From Nocardia sp. CY41 (GTDB lineage Bacteria; Actinomycetota; Actinomycetes; Mycobacteriales; Mycobacteriaceae), in assembly GCF_009829325.1 (NCBI RefSeq), contig NZ_VUOS01000037.1, forward strand, positions 1 through 51,438: a stretch of DNA of 51,438 nt, given 5' to 3'. A program made the translations under genes and the position numbers. Under the pieces are notes generated by a model. It was not told the origin of the DNA. It was given only the letters and a program-made list of their open reading frames with translations, and did no database searches. Positions 27,719 to 37,219 of this stretch are shown here, piece after piece. How positions within the stretch are numbered: the first letter of the stretch is position 1; the number at the start of each line of letters is the position of its first letter.

Positions 27719-28189
27719 ATGCCACGCAAGGGCCCCGCACCCAAGCGTCCGCTGATCAACGACCCGGTCTACGGTTCGCCGCTGGTTACTCAGCTGGTCA
27801 ACAAGATCCTGCTGGACGGCAAGAAGTCCACCGCCGAGCGCATCGTCTACGGTGCGCTGGAGCAGGCGCGGGAGAAGACCGGCACCGACCCGGTCGTCAC
27901 CCTCAAGCGCGCGCTGGACAACGTGAAGCCGTCGCTGGAGGTGAAGCCCCGCCGCGTCGGTGGCGCCACCTACCAGGTTCCGGTCGAGGTCCGTCCGGGC
28001 CGCGCCAACACCCTGGCCCTGCGCTGGCTGGTCAACTTCTCGCGTGCGCGCCGGGAGAAGACCATGGTCGAGCGCCTGGCCAACGAACTGCTCGACGCCA
28101 GCAACGGCCTCGGCGCCTCGGTCAAGCGCCGCGAGGACACCCACAAGATGGCCGAGTCCAACCGGGCCTTCGCGCACTACCGCTGGTGA
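27719..28189 (+). CDS. rpsG: 30S ribosomal protein S7
   Basis: Ribosomal protein S7, 156 aa, a primary 16S rRNA binder that nucleates the 30S head and lies at the mRNA exit. The sequence is typical of actinobacteria: MPRKGPAPKRPL, LVTQLVNKILLDGKKSTAE, RRVGGATYQVPVEV and the C-terminal THKMAESNRAFAHYRW. It begins 2 nt after rpsL and is cotranscribed. A weak hairpin (28196-28218, 8-bp arms with one G-T pair) lies between it and fusA, perhaps moderating read-through. Confidence 0.99.
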   Translation: MPRKGPAPKRPLINDPVYGSPLVTQLVNKILLDGKKSTAERIVYGALEQAREKTGTDPVVTLKRALDNVKPSLEVKPRRVGGATYQVPVEVRPGRANTLALRWLVNFSRARREKTMVERLANELLDASNGLGASVKRREDTHKMAESNRAFAHYRW

Positions 28190-28326
28190 CGTCTGCCCGG
28201 CCCGTCGTCTGGGTCGGGAGGCACAGCCGGAACGCGGCACTCACCGGCCGCGTCCGGCGTTGACATAGAGGCGACCACAGGGTCGTCCCCGATAATCCCA
28301 ACTAGCTACGAGCGGGGAAGATTTCC

Positions 28327-30429
28327 GTGGCACAGGACGTGCTCACCGACCTGAACAAGGTCCGCAACATCGGCATCATGGCCCACATCGATGCGGGCAA
28401 GACGACCACAACTGAACGCATCCTCTTCTACACCGGCATCACCTACAAGATCGGTGAGGTCCACGACGGCGCTGCCACGATGGACTGGATGGAGCAGGAG
28501 CAGGAGCGTGGTATCACCATCACCTCCGCGGCTACCACGTGCTTCTGGAAAGACAACCAGATCAACATCATCGACACCCCCGGGCACGTCGACTTCACCG
28601 TGGAGGTGGAACGGTCGCTGCGCGTGCTCGACGGCGCCGTCGCGGTGTTCGACGGCAAGGAAGGCGTCGAGCCGCAGTCCGAGCAGGTGTGGCGTCAGGC
28701 CGACAAGTACGACGTGCCGCGGATCTGCTTCGTCAACAAGATGGACAAGCTCGGTGCGGACTTCTACTTCACCGTGCAGACCATCAAGGACCGCCTCGGC
28801 GCCAAGCCGCTGGTCATCCAGCTGCCGATCGGCGCCGAGGACACCTTCGAGGGCATCGTCGACCTGGTCGAGAACAACGCCAAGGTCTGGCGCGGTGAGA
28901 CCAAGCTCGGTGAGCAGTACGAGGTCGTCGAAATCCCGGACGACCTGAAGGAGAGGGCCGAGCAGTACCGCCAGGAGCTGCTCGAGACCGTCGCCGAGTC
29001 GGACGAGGCGCTGCTGGAGAAGTTCTTCGGCGGCGAAGAGCTGACCATCGACGAGATCAAGGGCGCCATCCGCAAGCTGACGGTGACCTCCGAGCTCTAC
29101 CCGGTGCTGTGTGGCTCGGCGTTCAAGAACAAGGGCGTGCAGCCCATGCTCGACGCGGTCATCGACTACCTGCCCTCGCCGCTGGACGTGGAGGCCACCA
29201 CCGGCCACGTCCCCGGCAAGGAAGAGGAACTGCTCACCCGCAAGCCGAGCGCCGACGAGCCGTTCGCGGCCCTGGCGTTCAAGATCGCGGTGCACCCGTT
29301 CTTCGGCAAGCTGACCTACGTCCGCGTGTACTCCGGCAAGGTCGACTCCGGCGCCCAGGTCATCAACTCGACCAAGGGCAAGAAGGAGCGTCTGGGCAAG
29401 CTGTTCCAGATGCACTCCAACAAGGAGAACCCGGTGGGCGCGGCGTCGGCCGGCCACATCTACGCGGTCATCGGCCTCAAGGACACCACCACCGGTGACA
29501 CCCTGTGCGATCCGCAGAACCAGATCGTGCTCGAGTCCATGACCTTCCCGGACCCGGTCATCGAGGTCTCCATCGAGCCGAAGACCAAGTCCGACCAGGA
29601 GAAGCTGGGCACCGCGATCCAGCGCCTCTCCGAAGAGGACCCGACCTTCTCGGTCAAGCTCGACCAGGAGACCGGCCAGACCGTCATCGGCGGTATGGGC
29701 GAGCTGCACCTCGACATCCTGGTCGACCGCATGAAGCGCGAGTTCAAGGTCGAGGCGAACGTCGGTAAGCCGCAGGTGGCCTACCGCGAGACGATCACCA
29801 AGAAGGTCGAGAAGCTCGAGTTCACGCACAAGAAGCAGACCGGTGGTTCCGGCCAGTTCGCGAAGGTGATCATCGCGCTGGAGCCGTTCGTCGGCGAGGA
29901 CGGCGCGCACTACGAATTCGAGAACAAGGTCACCGGTGGCCGCGTGCCGAAGGAGTACATCCCTTCGGTGGACGCGGGCGCGCAGGACGCCATGCAGTAC
30001 GGTGTGCTCGCCGGCTACCCGCTGGTGAACCTGAAGGTCACGCTGCTCGACGGCGCCTACCACGACGTCGACTCGTCGGAAATGGCGTTCAAGATCGCGG
30101 GCGCGCAGGCGCTCAAGGAAGCGGCTCGCAAGGCCGGTCCGGTGATCCTCGAGCCGATGATGGCGGTCGAGGTCACCACGCCCGAGGACTACATGGGCGA
30201 TGTGATCGGCGACCTGAACTCCCGCCGTGGTCAGATCCAGGCCATGGAGGAACGCAGTGGTGCCCGTGTCGTCAAGGCGCTGGTTCCGCTCTCGGAGATG
30301 TTCGGTTACATCGGTGACCTGCGGTCGAAGACCCAGGGCCGGGCGAACTACTCCATGGTGTTCGACTCGTACGCGGAGGTTCCGGCCAACGTGTCGAAGG
30401 AGATCATCGCCAAGGCGACCGGCGAGTAA
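28327..30429 (+). CDS. fusA: Elongation factor G
   Basis: Translational GTPase EF-G, 700 aa, which drives ribosome translocation and, with RRF, recycling. The G-domain motifs are all present: G1 AHIDAGKTTTTER, G2 GITITSAA, G3 DTPGH, G4 NKMD and G5 GSAFKNKG. The C-terminal domains IV and V follow, with TGGSGQFAKV and VIGDLNSRRGQIQ. The start GTG at 28327 has GGGGAAGA just upstream and yields MAQDVLTDLNK. It is the third gene of the str operon; 100 bp separate it from tuf, with a 7-bp hairpin at 30457-30476. Confidence 0.99.
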   Translation: MAQDVLTDLNKVRNIGIMAHIDAGKTTTTERILFYTGITYKIGEVHDGAATMDWMEQEQERGITITSAATTCFWKDNQINIIDTPGHVDFTVEVERSLRVLDGAVAVFDGKEGVEPQSEQVWRQADKYDVPRICFVNKMDKLGADFYFTVQTIKDRLGAKPLVIQLPIGAEDTFEGIVDLVENNAKVWRGETKLGEQYEVVEIPDDLKERAEQYRQELLETVAESDEALLEKFFGGEELTIDEIKGAIRKLTVTSELYPVLCGSAFKNKGVQPMLDAVIDYLPSPLDVEATTGHVPGKEEELLTRKPSADEPFAALAFKIAVHPFFGKLTYVRVYSGKVDSGAQVINSTKGKKERLGKLFQMHSNKENPVGAASAGHIYAVIGLKDTTTGDTLCDPQNQIVLESMTFPDPVIEVSIEPKTKSDQEKLGTAIQRLSEEDPTFSVKLDQETGQTVIGGMGELHLDILVDRMKREFKVEANVGKPQVAYRETITKKVEKLEFTHKKQTGGSGQFAKVIIALEPFVGEDGAHYEFENKVTGGRVPKEYIPSVDAGAQDAMQYGVLAGYPLVNLKVTLLDGAYHDVDSSEMAFKIAGAQALKEAARKAGPVILEPMMAVEVTTPEDYMGDVIGDLNSRRGQIQAMEERSGARVVKALVPLSEMFGYIGDLRSKTQGRANYSMVFDSYAEVPANVSKEIIAKATGE

Positions 30430-30529
30430 ATGGCTCCCGGCCGTTTGTAAGACCCTATCCCCGTGTCCGCGGGGATGATCCCCGCACTGCTGCAACTGCA
30501 CGCACCAACAAGTCCAGGAGGACCAAGAA

Positions 30530-31720
<1,191 letters not shown>

Positions 31721-31738
31721 TTCGTTGAATCGCTGGTG

Positions 31739-31768
31739 ACGGCGCCGCTCCTTCGGGAGCGGCGCCGT
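31739..31768 (+). terminator. Terminator of the str operon
   Basis: Perfect 13-bp G/C-rich stem (31739-31751 with 31756-31768) capped by a stable TTCG tetraloop, 18 nt after the tuf stop, followed by TTCGCGTTTT, a weak T-tract. Confidence 0.92.
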
Positions 31769-31808
31769 TCGCGTTTTCGGGGGGCCGGCCGAATTATCCG
31801 GCTCGATG

Positions 31809-32459
31809 TCAGCAGGCGTAAGCGCGGCCGACGGCCGGTTCCCGCTCCGCCGCCGGGACCTCGCGCAGGCAGCCGAGCGGGACGACGCCTTCACTGCTCA
31901 TCTGCACGCCCGTTCCTTTCGTGGGATCGACGCAGGTGAGGCCGGTCGTGGCGAGGCGGCAGAGGTAGTCGCCGAAAGTGACGGTGCTGTCATAGGGCAA
32001 GGTGGGGCCTTCGCCGTGGATGAAAAGACCGGGATCGCCGCGGAACTGACCGACGGTCATCCGTGACCCCGAGTAGGTGACGTACCCGCCGAACCAATTA
32101 CCGAAGCCTTCGCCGGGTGCCGGAGCGGGATCCTTCAGTTCCACCATGCAGTCGAATCCGTCCATCTTCAGCGCGGTGCCGGTGATGCAACTGATCTTGC
32201 CGGTGGGGCTGGTGAACGCGATGTCGTCCCGCAGGTCGGTGGCGGGCCCGCCGTCGAGGCGGGCCGAATGAAAGGCGCCGAGATCGACCGGGTTGCCCTG
32301 ACGTACCCAAGCGATGCGATCCGGAAATGCGGTTTCCGGACTGGAGGGATGCGCCGACGTGCCAGGCGACGAACCCGGAACCGGCTGCGGGTCACCGCCG
32401 ACGGTCTGCGAACACGCACTCGATACCAGCACCACACCGATCAAGACAGCCCACCGCAT
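31809..32459 (-). CDS. Putative lipoprotein
   Basis: Predicted lipoprotein of 216 aa: signal peptide starting MRWAVLIGVVLVSSAC, with the lipobox SSAC and a Gly/Pro/Ser-rich linker after it. The mature domain is beta-rich with six cysteines (KISCITG, GFDCMVEL, DYLCRLA, TGLTCVDP, GCLRE and the terminal Cys) and repeats of short strands. No family is named with confidence; Nocardia and Mycobacterium have many such envelope lipoproteins. The start ATG 32459 was selected because it places the basic n-region directly before the hydrophobic core. The upstream end overlaps by 19 nt the reading frame of the zinc-ribbon protein, whose extension past its likely original stop is doubtful. Confidence 0.72.
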   Translation of the reverse strand: MRWAVLIGVVLVSSACSQTVGGDPQPVPGSSPGTSAHPSSPETAFPDRIAWVRQGNPVDLGAFHSARLDGGPATDLRDDIAFTSPTGKISCITGTALKMDGFDCMVELKDPAPAPGEGFGNWFGGYVTYSGSRMTVGQFRGDPGLFIHGEGPTLPYDSTVTFGDYLCRLATTGLTCVDPTKGTGVQMSSEGVVPLGCLREVPAAEREPAVGRAYAC

Positions 32460-32800
32460 ACCGCACACGGTAGCCGTTGCGCTCGTTCGCACACTTCCCG
32501 TGGAGTGCGCGAACCGCTGGCGCGCAACGGCTTCGCGCATGGTTCAGGCCTGCGCGAGACTCGTACTCGGCGATCGGAATTCACGAGCGCGTGTTTTCTT
32601 TTCCGCTCCCGATTCGGCGCGCGGCGTGTGCACGAGGGGCAGGCGCTCGCTACCTGTCGGCATAGGACTCGATTACTTTCCTGATTGGAGCAGCTCGAGC
32701 TGCGGCAGACGTAGTACACCCAGCGGCCCATCCGTTGATCGTCTTCTCGCTGGGCGTACATGTAGTAGCCGCAGACCCGGCACTTCAGACCCTTTGCCAT
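32441..32800 (-). CDS. Zinc-ribbon microprotein, probably frameshifted
   Basis: The first 42 residues form a compact zinc ribbon: MAKGLKCRVCGYYMYAQRED with Cys7-x-x-Cys10, then GRWVYYVCRSSSC with a second Cys pair (Cys32 and Cys37). Short proteins of about 50 aa with this start and a hydrophobic VxES-type end occur in actinobacteria, by my recollection. Here the frame continues to 119 aa as a Cys/Arg-rich tail with no family likeness, whereas reading one nucleotide off at about 32677-32681 gives VIESYADR and a stop at 32650, close to the expected end. I therefore suspect a single-base insertion, either a real decay event or a sequencing error. Function is unknown; nucleic-acid or metal binding is possible. 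Confidence 0.45.
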   Translation of the reverse strand: MAKGLKCRVCGYYMYAQREDDQRMGRWVYYVCRSSSCSNQESNRVLCRQVASACPSCTRRAPNRERKRKHALVNSDRRVRVSRRPEPCAKPLRASGSRTPREVCERAQRLPCAVCGGLS

Positions 32801-33396
32801 GATTCGTCTTTCTCGCTCTCGGTATCCAACCGGCAATTCAGGCGAATGGCCGGCGCGGTTCGTCGCTTTCGGCCGCCCGCTTCGACGATCGAAGCATCGG
32901 GGTACCGCGAGTCGGTGGTGAATTCCGAGACCGGGCAAGCTCCTGTCCGCGCTGCCCGGTACTCGGCAGGTTCTGTCGCGGCCTGCCCTACTCGACGCGA
33001 AATCTTGCTGGAATGCGAGGAATCGACCTGCCGCGCGCGGTCGCTATCGCACTCGGCCTGACTCCGATGGTCGGATACTTCGACGAGCAGAGAACTGGTT
33101 CGGGTATTCCACGTGAGTGCTCCGCACACCCGGAGCGACGGCTACGGAGGTGTGGGGGAATTCGCGGTGATCCAGCGGGCGACCCGCACATCGGCGACTC
33201 CCAGGTCGTCGCGCGTATGGGGTTCGACTGGCGGCGCCATCCGAGCGACCCTCGAATCGTCCTGCCGTCTCAGGTGTCGTGATCCGACTGCCAGGTCATT
33301 CGCGGTGCCCCGGCATGACTTTGAAGGATTCCGTCGACATTCCCTGGTTACCAAGCCACAACCCTCAATGAATGTTCAAAGTTACGATCAGAGGGT
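32801..33396. other. Gene-poor accessory spacer
   Basis: Almost 600 bp without a credible gene. Frames such as 33013-33282 encode unstructured Arg/Gly-rich peptides with no start support. The last 30 bp become A/T-richer, with TACGAT at 33383-33388 placed 8 nt before the GTG of the first Imm5-like gene, a possible leaderless promoter. Nothing else recognised. Confidence 0.45.
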
Positions 33397-33999
33397 GTGA
33401 ACCTCCGGTCAGACCCTCCTCCCCGGCGCAAGCGGCGCACTCCGGACTTCGTGTTGACCATGGACGAGATCAGGGCAGTGACGGCCTTTGCCATGACCTC
33501 GGCGGAGCTGGTACTCCCGCTGTTCGAGGCTTGTCAGCCCGAGGACAGCAGACCCCGCGACGCGCTCGCTGCCGCCGCCGCGTTCGTCCACGGCGATCGC
33601 CGCTCCCGCGCCCAGCGGGTGACGGCGCCTGCCGCCCACCGGGCTGGAAGGGAAGCGGCTGCGCCCGTGCCGTTTCACGCCGCGATGGCCGCGGGTGATG
33701 CCGCCGCGTCGGCGTACCTGCATCCGCTGGCAGATGCGGTTCAGGTCAACCACATCCTGCGCGCATCCGCGCACACCATCCGAGTGTTCGAGCTGCACCC
33801 CAGTGAGGACGCCTGCGACCCTGTCGAGCGAATCGTCGACCTCGCGACGCCACTATTGATCGACGTCCTGCACCGCTATCCGAGGATCGGCGCCGGCGCG
33901 AATCGGGTCAGCCGGCTCGTGCACGAGCTCGACAACCGTCTGCGCGACCGGCCGCGCACCCCGCCACCGCTACACGGACGAGTGTCGGAGGGACGATGA
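33397..33999 (+). CDS. Imm5-like putative immunity protein, first copy
   Basis: All-helical protein of 200 aa that resembles the actinobacterial Imm5-like putative immunity family. The family pattern is visible: DEIRAVTAFAMTSAELVLPL, then SRPRDALAAAAAFVHGD (compare PRPRDAIAAARAWARGD in the next gene), an Ala-rich helix AAMAAGDAAASAYLHPLADA, QVNHILRASAHTIRVFEL and a C-terminal DVLHRYPRIG. Members are encoded near polymorphic toxins, but here no toxin is adjacent. The start is GTG 33397, with no ribosome site and a TACGAT box 8 nt upstream, so the mRNA may be leaderless; ATG 33460 is an internal alternative. Its stop overlaps the start of the paralogous gene by ATGA. Confidence 0.72.
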   Translation: MNLRSDPPPRRKRRTPDFVLTMDEIRAVTAFAMTSAELVLPLFEACQPEDSRPRDALAAAAAFVHGDRRSRAQRVTAPAAHRAGREAAAPVPFHAAMAAGDAAASAYLHPLADAVQVNHILRASAHTIRVFELHPSEDACDPVERIVDLATPLLIDVLHRYPRIGAGANRVSRLVHELDNRLRDRPRTPPPLHGRVSEGR

Positions 34000-34505
34000 T
34001 CCTGCCCAAGGTCCGAGACCCCCGGATGGTGACCATCCGTCGAGGTGGCTCCCTGACCGATGCCGACCATCAGTTGCTCGCGCTGTGGGCGGCGGCATGC
34101 GCCGAGCACGTTCTCGGGCACTTCGAGCACGAACAGCCCGACGATCCACGCCCACGAGACGCCATCGCCGCCGCCAGAGCGTGGGCGCGAGGCGACATGC
34201 CGATGATGCAGGCCCGCGCGACAGGCGGACACGCGATGGGCGCCGCCCGCCCGCTTTCCGGCGCGGCCCGATTCGCCGCCTATGCCGCCGGACAAGCCGC
34301 ATGCGTTGGACATGTCGCCGAACACGACCTCGGTGCCGCCGCCTACGCGATCAAAGCCGTTCGAAGCGCGCACCCCGACGATCCCCAGGCAGGCCGGATC
34401 GAGCGTGACTGGCAGCGAGACCAGCTCCCCGACCCTATCCGCAACCTGGTCCTCGAAGACCAGGCCCGGCGCAACAGCATCTGCTGGTCGGTCTTCTCCG
34501 ACTGA
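33996..34505 (+). CDS. Imm5-like putative immunity protein, second copy
   Basis: Helical protein of 169 aa, a divergent paralogue of the gene just upstream and a close match in style to the putative immunity protein family (Imm5-like). The signature runs VRDPRMVTIRRGGSLTDADH, LLALWAAACAEHVLGHFE, then DDPRPRDAIAAARAWARGDM and AAYAAGQAACVGHVAEHDLG. These Ala/His-rich helices repeat the pattern of the first copy. The ATGA overlap at 33996-33999 implies coupled translation, hence possibly a heteromer. The C-terminal part ends in RNSICWSVFSD. A toxin partner is not seen within the window; if the pair protects against a toxin, that toxin comes from elsewhere or from a competitor, which is a guess. 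Confidence 0.8.
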   Translation: MILPKVRDPRMVTIRRGGSLTDADHQLLALWAAACAEHVLGHFEHEQPDDPRPRDAIAAARAWARGDMPMMQARATGGHAMGAARPLSGAARFAAYAAGQAACVGHVAEHDLGAAAYAIKAVRSAHPDDPQAGRIERDWQRDQLPDPIRNLVLEDQARRNSICWSVFSD

Positions 34506-34695
34506 GTCTCGCGGCATCTCCGCCCTATCGACCGCTGTCCTGGAATCCGATCCCCGAGGCCGGCATCTGGACCCGCTCGCGAACTCACCGCGTTCACTCG
34601 AGGACGGCCGGTGTCTCGTCAAGCGAGGTCGAGCCCGACCGATCACCGTTGCGGCGGTGACGATCCCGGCAACCAGCCGTCGACGCCCTGGTGTG

Positions 34696-35790
34696 TCATC
34701 GGCGTTTGCTGCCCAGATCGTGTTCAACGACATCCGGGTGTCGATCCGCCGTGCGCAGGGGAGCGCCGACATGGTGCAGGTGTCTCAGCGCCTCGCGGTA
34801 AGAGGAGATCAGTCCGGTTTCGTGGTAGGGCACGCCGATTTCGGTGCAGTAGTCGCGGACGATCACCTGGGCGTGTCGCAGGTTCGGCGTCGGCATGCTC
34901 GGGAACAAATGGTGCTCGATCTGATAGTTGAGCCCGCCGAGGGCGATGTCGGTCAACGCGCCACCCCGGACGTTGCGGGAGGTCAGGACCTGGCGACGGA
35001 GGTAGTCGGGGCGTTCGTCACCGGTCAGGGTCGGCATGCCCTTGTGGTTCGGGGCGAAGATGCAGCCCATGTACAGGCCGAAGAGGCCTTGGTGGACAGC
35101 GAGGAACGCGAAGGCTTTGTCGGCGGGCAGAACCGTGAACAGTACGGCCAGGTAGGCGGCGAAGTGGCCGAACAGCAATGCGCCCTCCGATCCGCGGTGT
35201 TTGATCGATCGATTTCTGAGCGCACGAACGCCGGCCACATGGAGGTTCAGGCCCTCCAGCAACAGGAGCGGGAAGAACAGGAATGCCTGCGACCTCCCGA
35301 TGAGACGAGGCAGACCGCGGCTGGACCGCGCCTGCTGTTGTGACCAGACCAGAATGTCGGGCGCGACGTCGGGATCGAGTTCCTCGTGGTTCGGGTTGGC
35401 GTGATGCCTGGTGTGCTTGTCCTGCCACCAGCCGTAGCCCAGGCCGATGCCTGCGTTGCCGACGAACCGTCCCATCAGCTCCGTCGGCTGCCGTAGCCGG
35501 AAGACTTGGCGGTGTGCGACATCGTGCATGACGAGTGCGATCTGAGCGAACGTCACCGCCATGAATCCCGCGACCAGCAGCGTCCACCACGAATCACCGA
35601 CGAGGACGAACGCTGCCCACCCCGCTGCGAACGCGACCCCGACGAGGCCGAGCCGGACGGCGTAGTAGACGGGACGCCGGTTCATCAGCCCCGCGTCGGA
35701 GATCCGGCGCAACAGACGGGCGTAGTCACCGTCGGCGCCGCGCCGCGGTGACCGTGGAGATGACTCGGGGGTCAAGGCAGGTGTCGTCAT
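34696..35790 (-). CDS. Membrane fatty acid desaturase
   Basis: Integral membrane di-iron desaturase of 364 aa. The three histidine boxes are HDVAH (89-93), HTRHH (126-130) and QIEHH (290-294); the Gln in the third box is typical of front-end and acyl-CoA desaturases. Hydrophobic pairs lie near residues 45-65 and 68-86 before the first box and about 205-245 between the second and third. The C-terminal box segment GGLNYQIEHHLFPSMP matches linoleoyl-CoA/delta-6-like desaturases, and mycobacterial DesA3 is a relative. It introduces a double bond into an acyl chain in the membrane, with electrons from an oxidoreductase not encoded next to it. The first 20 residues are disordered and Ser/Pro-rich. 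It is transcribed alone, with about 420 bp of non-coding DNA upstream. Confidence 0.93.
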   Translation of the reverse strand: MTTPALTPESSPRSPRRGADGDYARLLRRISDAGLMNRRPVYYAVRLGLVGVAFAAGWAAFVLVGDSWWTLLVAGFMAVTFAQIALVMHDVAHRQVFRLRQPTELMGRFVGNAGIGLGYGWWQDKHTRHHANPNHEELDPDVAPDILVWSQQQARSSRGLPRLIGRSQAFLFFPLLLLEGLNLHVAGVRALRNRSIKHRGSEGALLFGHFAAYLAVLFTVLPADKAFAFLAVHQGLFGLYMGCIFAPNHKGMPTLTGDERPDYLRRQVLTSRNVRGGALTDIALGGLNYQIEHHLFPSMPTPNLRHAQVIVRDYCTEIGVPYHETGLISSYREALRHLHHVGAPLRTADRHPDVVEHDLGSKRR

Positions 35791-36210
35791 AGATCTTCCT
35801 GAGCTGAGCCGGAGACGCCACCTCCATCCGTCGACAATGCCGTCCGGTCGATGTCGGGGCGGGGCGCCGATGTCGATACTCCGAAGCTATCGGCCGGATT
35901 CTCGTCAGCTGTAACCCTCTGGTATGACATGGAATCGGACTGCGGAGTGATATTCGCTGTCCACCGCGGACGGAGGCAGGTGACCGGTTGTCGGCCGACA
36001 CATCCGGGTCGCCGGACCGGGCGTCCGTGCATGGGAAGGACTGGTCAAGGTGGCCTTGGCCATCGGGTAGCGACGCACAGCGCCCTTTACTCGCGTACTG
36101 AAGTCAGGCACTCCGGCCATGGGCGAAACTGGAACACTGTGTTGTCTGGTTCGGGTGGCTCGGCCCTTGGGTAACCCGGCACCCGGGGACTGCCGGCACA
36201 GACAAGTCGT
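35791..36210. other. Non-coding region upstream of the desaturase gene
   Basis: About 420 bp that contain no credible gene. It must hold the desaturase promoter (minus strand) near 35880-35950, where the sequence is relatively A/T-rich, and the promoter of the following plus-strand gene. No clear operator or repeat is seen. Confidence 0.4.
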
Positions 36211-36312
36211 GTGGTGGAATATGCTGAATTGAAGCGTTTTCGTCCAGCGGTCGCGGTGGACGACATCGAGCTCGACCGCAAGGTGCACGGGTGGACGGTA
36301 CTCAATCGCTGA
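36211..36312 (+). CDS. Possible small upstream open frame
   Basis: GTG-initiated frame of 33 codons with peptide beginning VVEYAELKRFRPAVAVDD and ending in HGWTVLNR, which overlaps the start of the 204-aa gene in another frame. It might be a leader peptide or a remnant N-terminus detached by a frameshift. There is no ribosome site and no homology that I recognise, so confidence is low. Confidence 0.15.
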   Translation: MVEYAELKRFRPAVAVDDIELDRKVHGWTVLNR

Positions 36313-36905
36313 TCACCGAGTGGGAGTCCCGCTTCGACCTGCCATGGGAGACCTTCTGGGAGACCCTGAGCGCGCCGTGGCAACGGGCTGTGGCGGGGAC
36401 TGCGTCAGCGGCCGCACCTGACGCGGCATCGATACTCCTTCGACGACGGCTCACCACCGACCTCGAATGGGTTGGATACCTTCAGCCGATGATCTGTCTG
36501 CCAGCGGTGCGCGAAGCTCTGCTGTGGGATGAGAACGGCATGGATCTAGGACCGCTGACACAGACTCACGAGGGCCACATCCGGTCGTGGGATCGACTCC
36601 TCCTGGGTGGCCCTGCGCGCGTGGATCTCGGGCAACTGAATGGAGTTCCGGTGCGCCATCTGATTCTGTCCGTGGTCGATGTCGCGACGTTCGATGTGCT
36701 CAGCGACGTGCCAGGGCTGAAGTCGCTGACTCTCGACCTGTACGGCGAGTCTGTTTCGCTGCCACCGCTTCCCGACCTGACCGACCTGACGCTCTACTCG
36801 GGTACGCACGTGCATGGCGACACTGTCCGGGGGAACCCCGACCTCCGGATCCTCTCGAGCGATGAGGAGTTCTGCCCGCCGTTCGGGCCTGACGATGTTG
36901 CTTAG
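36291..36905 (+). CDS. Hypothetical protein with weak leucine-rich tail
   Basis: Protein of 204 aa not assigned to a family. The N-terminal half is helical and Trp-rich (SLITEWESRFDLPWETFWET). The second half alternates short hydrophobic strands, VRHLILSVVDVATFD, LKSLTLDLYGESVSL and LTDLTLYSGTHVHG, similar to a few leucine-rich repeats. GTG 36291 is the first start in the open frame, which opens only at 36228, and there is no strong ribosome site. G+C appears lower than the neighbours, with more A/T at third positions, fitting an acquired gene near the tRNA. Immunity-type LRR proteins occur near polymorphic toxins, but nothing here proves that role. Confidence 0.5.
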   Translation: MDGTQSLITEWESRFDLPWETFWETLSAPWQRAVAGTASAAAPDAASILLRRRLTTDLEWVGYLQPMICLPAVREALLWDENGMDLGPLTQTHEGHIRSWDRLLLGGPARVDLGQLNGVPVRHLILSVVDVATFDVLSDVPGLKSLTLDLYGESVSLPPLPDLTDLTLYSGTHVHGDTVRGNPDLRILSSDEEFCPPFGPDDVA

Positions 36906-37003
36906 GGTGACTGGCGCTGCCGTGAAGCGACGAGTGCTCTCTCGCCTATGTATCCAGGTGGCGTCGTGAACGTTTCATCGACCGGCGGACGCCCGAAAGA
37001 AAC

Positions 37004-37035
37004 GGCAGGGGAACGACGATTGTCGTTGCCCTGCC
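37004..37035 (-). terminator. Hairpin after tRNA-Arg
   Basis: Stem of 14 positions with one mismatch (37004-37017 with 37022-37035) around a GATT loop, just downstream of the tRNA 3' end on the minus strand. It could also end the convergent 204-aa gene. Confidence 0.7.
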
Positions 37036-37050
37036 TGACCTGCAACAATA

Positions 37051-37126
37051 TGGTGCCCTCGGCAGGATTCGAACCTGCGACACCCGCTTTAGGAGAGCGG
37101 TGCTCTATCCCCTGAGCTACGAAGGC
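37051..37126 (-). tRNA. tRNA-Arg (anticodon CCT)
   Basis: Complete 76-nt cloverleaf read on the minus strand: acceptor GCCTTCG pairs with CGAGGGC (one T-G wobble), the D arm GCTC/GAGC, anticodon stem CCGCT/AGCGG with the loop CTCCTAA (anticodon CCT, reads AGG), the T arm GCAGG/CCTGC with TTCGAAT, and an encoded CCA end (37051-37053). A hairpin follows. tRNA-Arg(CCT) genes are frequent integration sites, and an accessory-looking region lies on the 3' side. Confidence 0.97.
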
Positions 37127-37219
37127 TTGCTGGGTGGGCTCGGCCCGCCCGGGACGTTCGCAGTCTACCGGGTCATGGGCTCGGAGTCCGCATCGCTGTC
37201 CTAGGGGTGTACCGGGGGG

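Noticed and set aside
33013..33282. Possible 89-aa gene in the accessory spacer
   Set aside because: No motif, no ribosome site, and amino acid composition typical of random G/C-rich frames.
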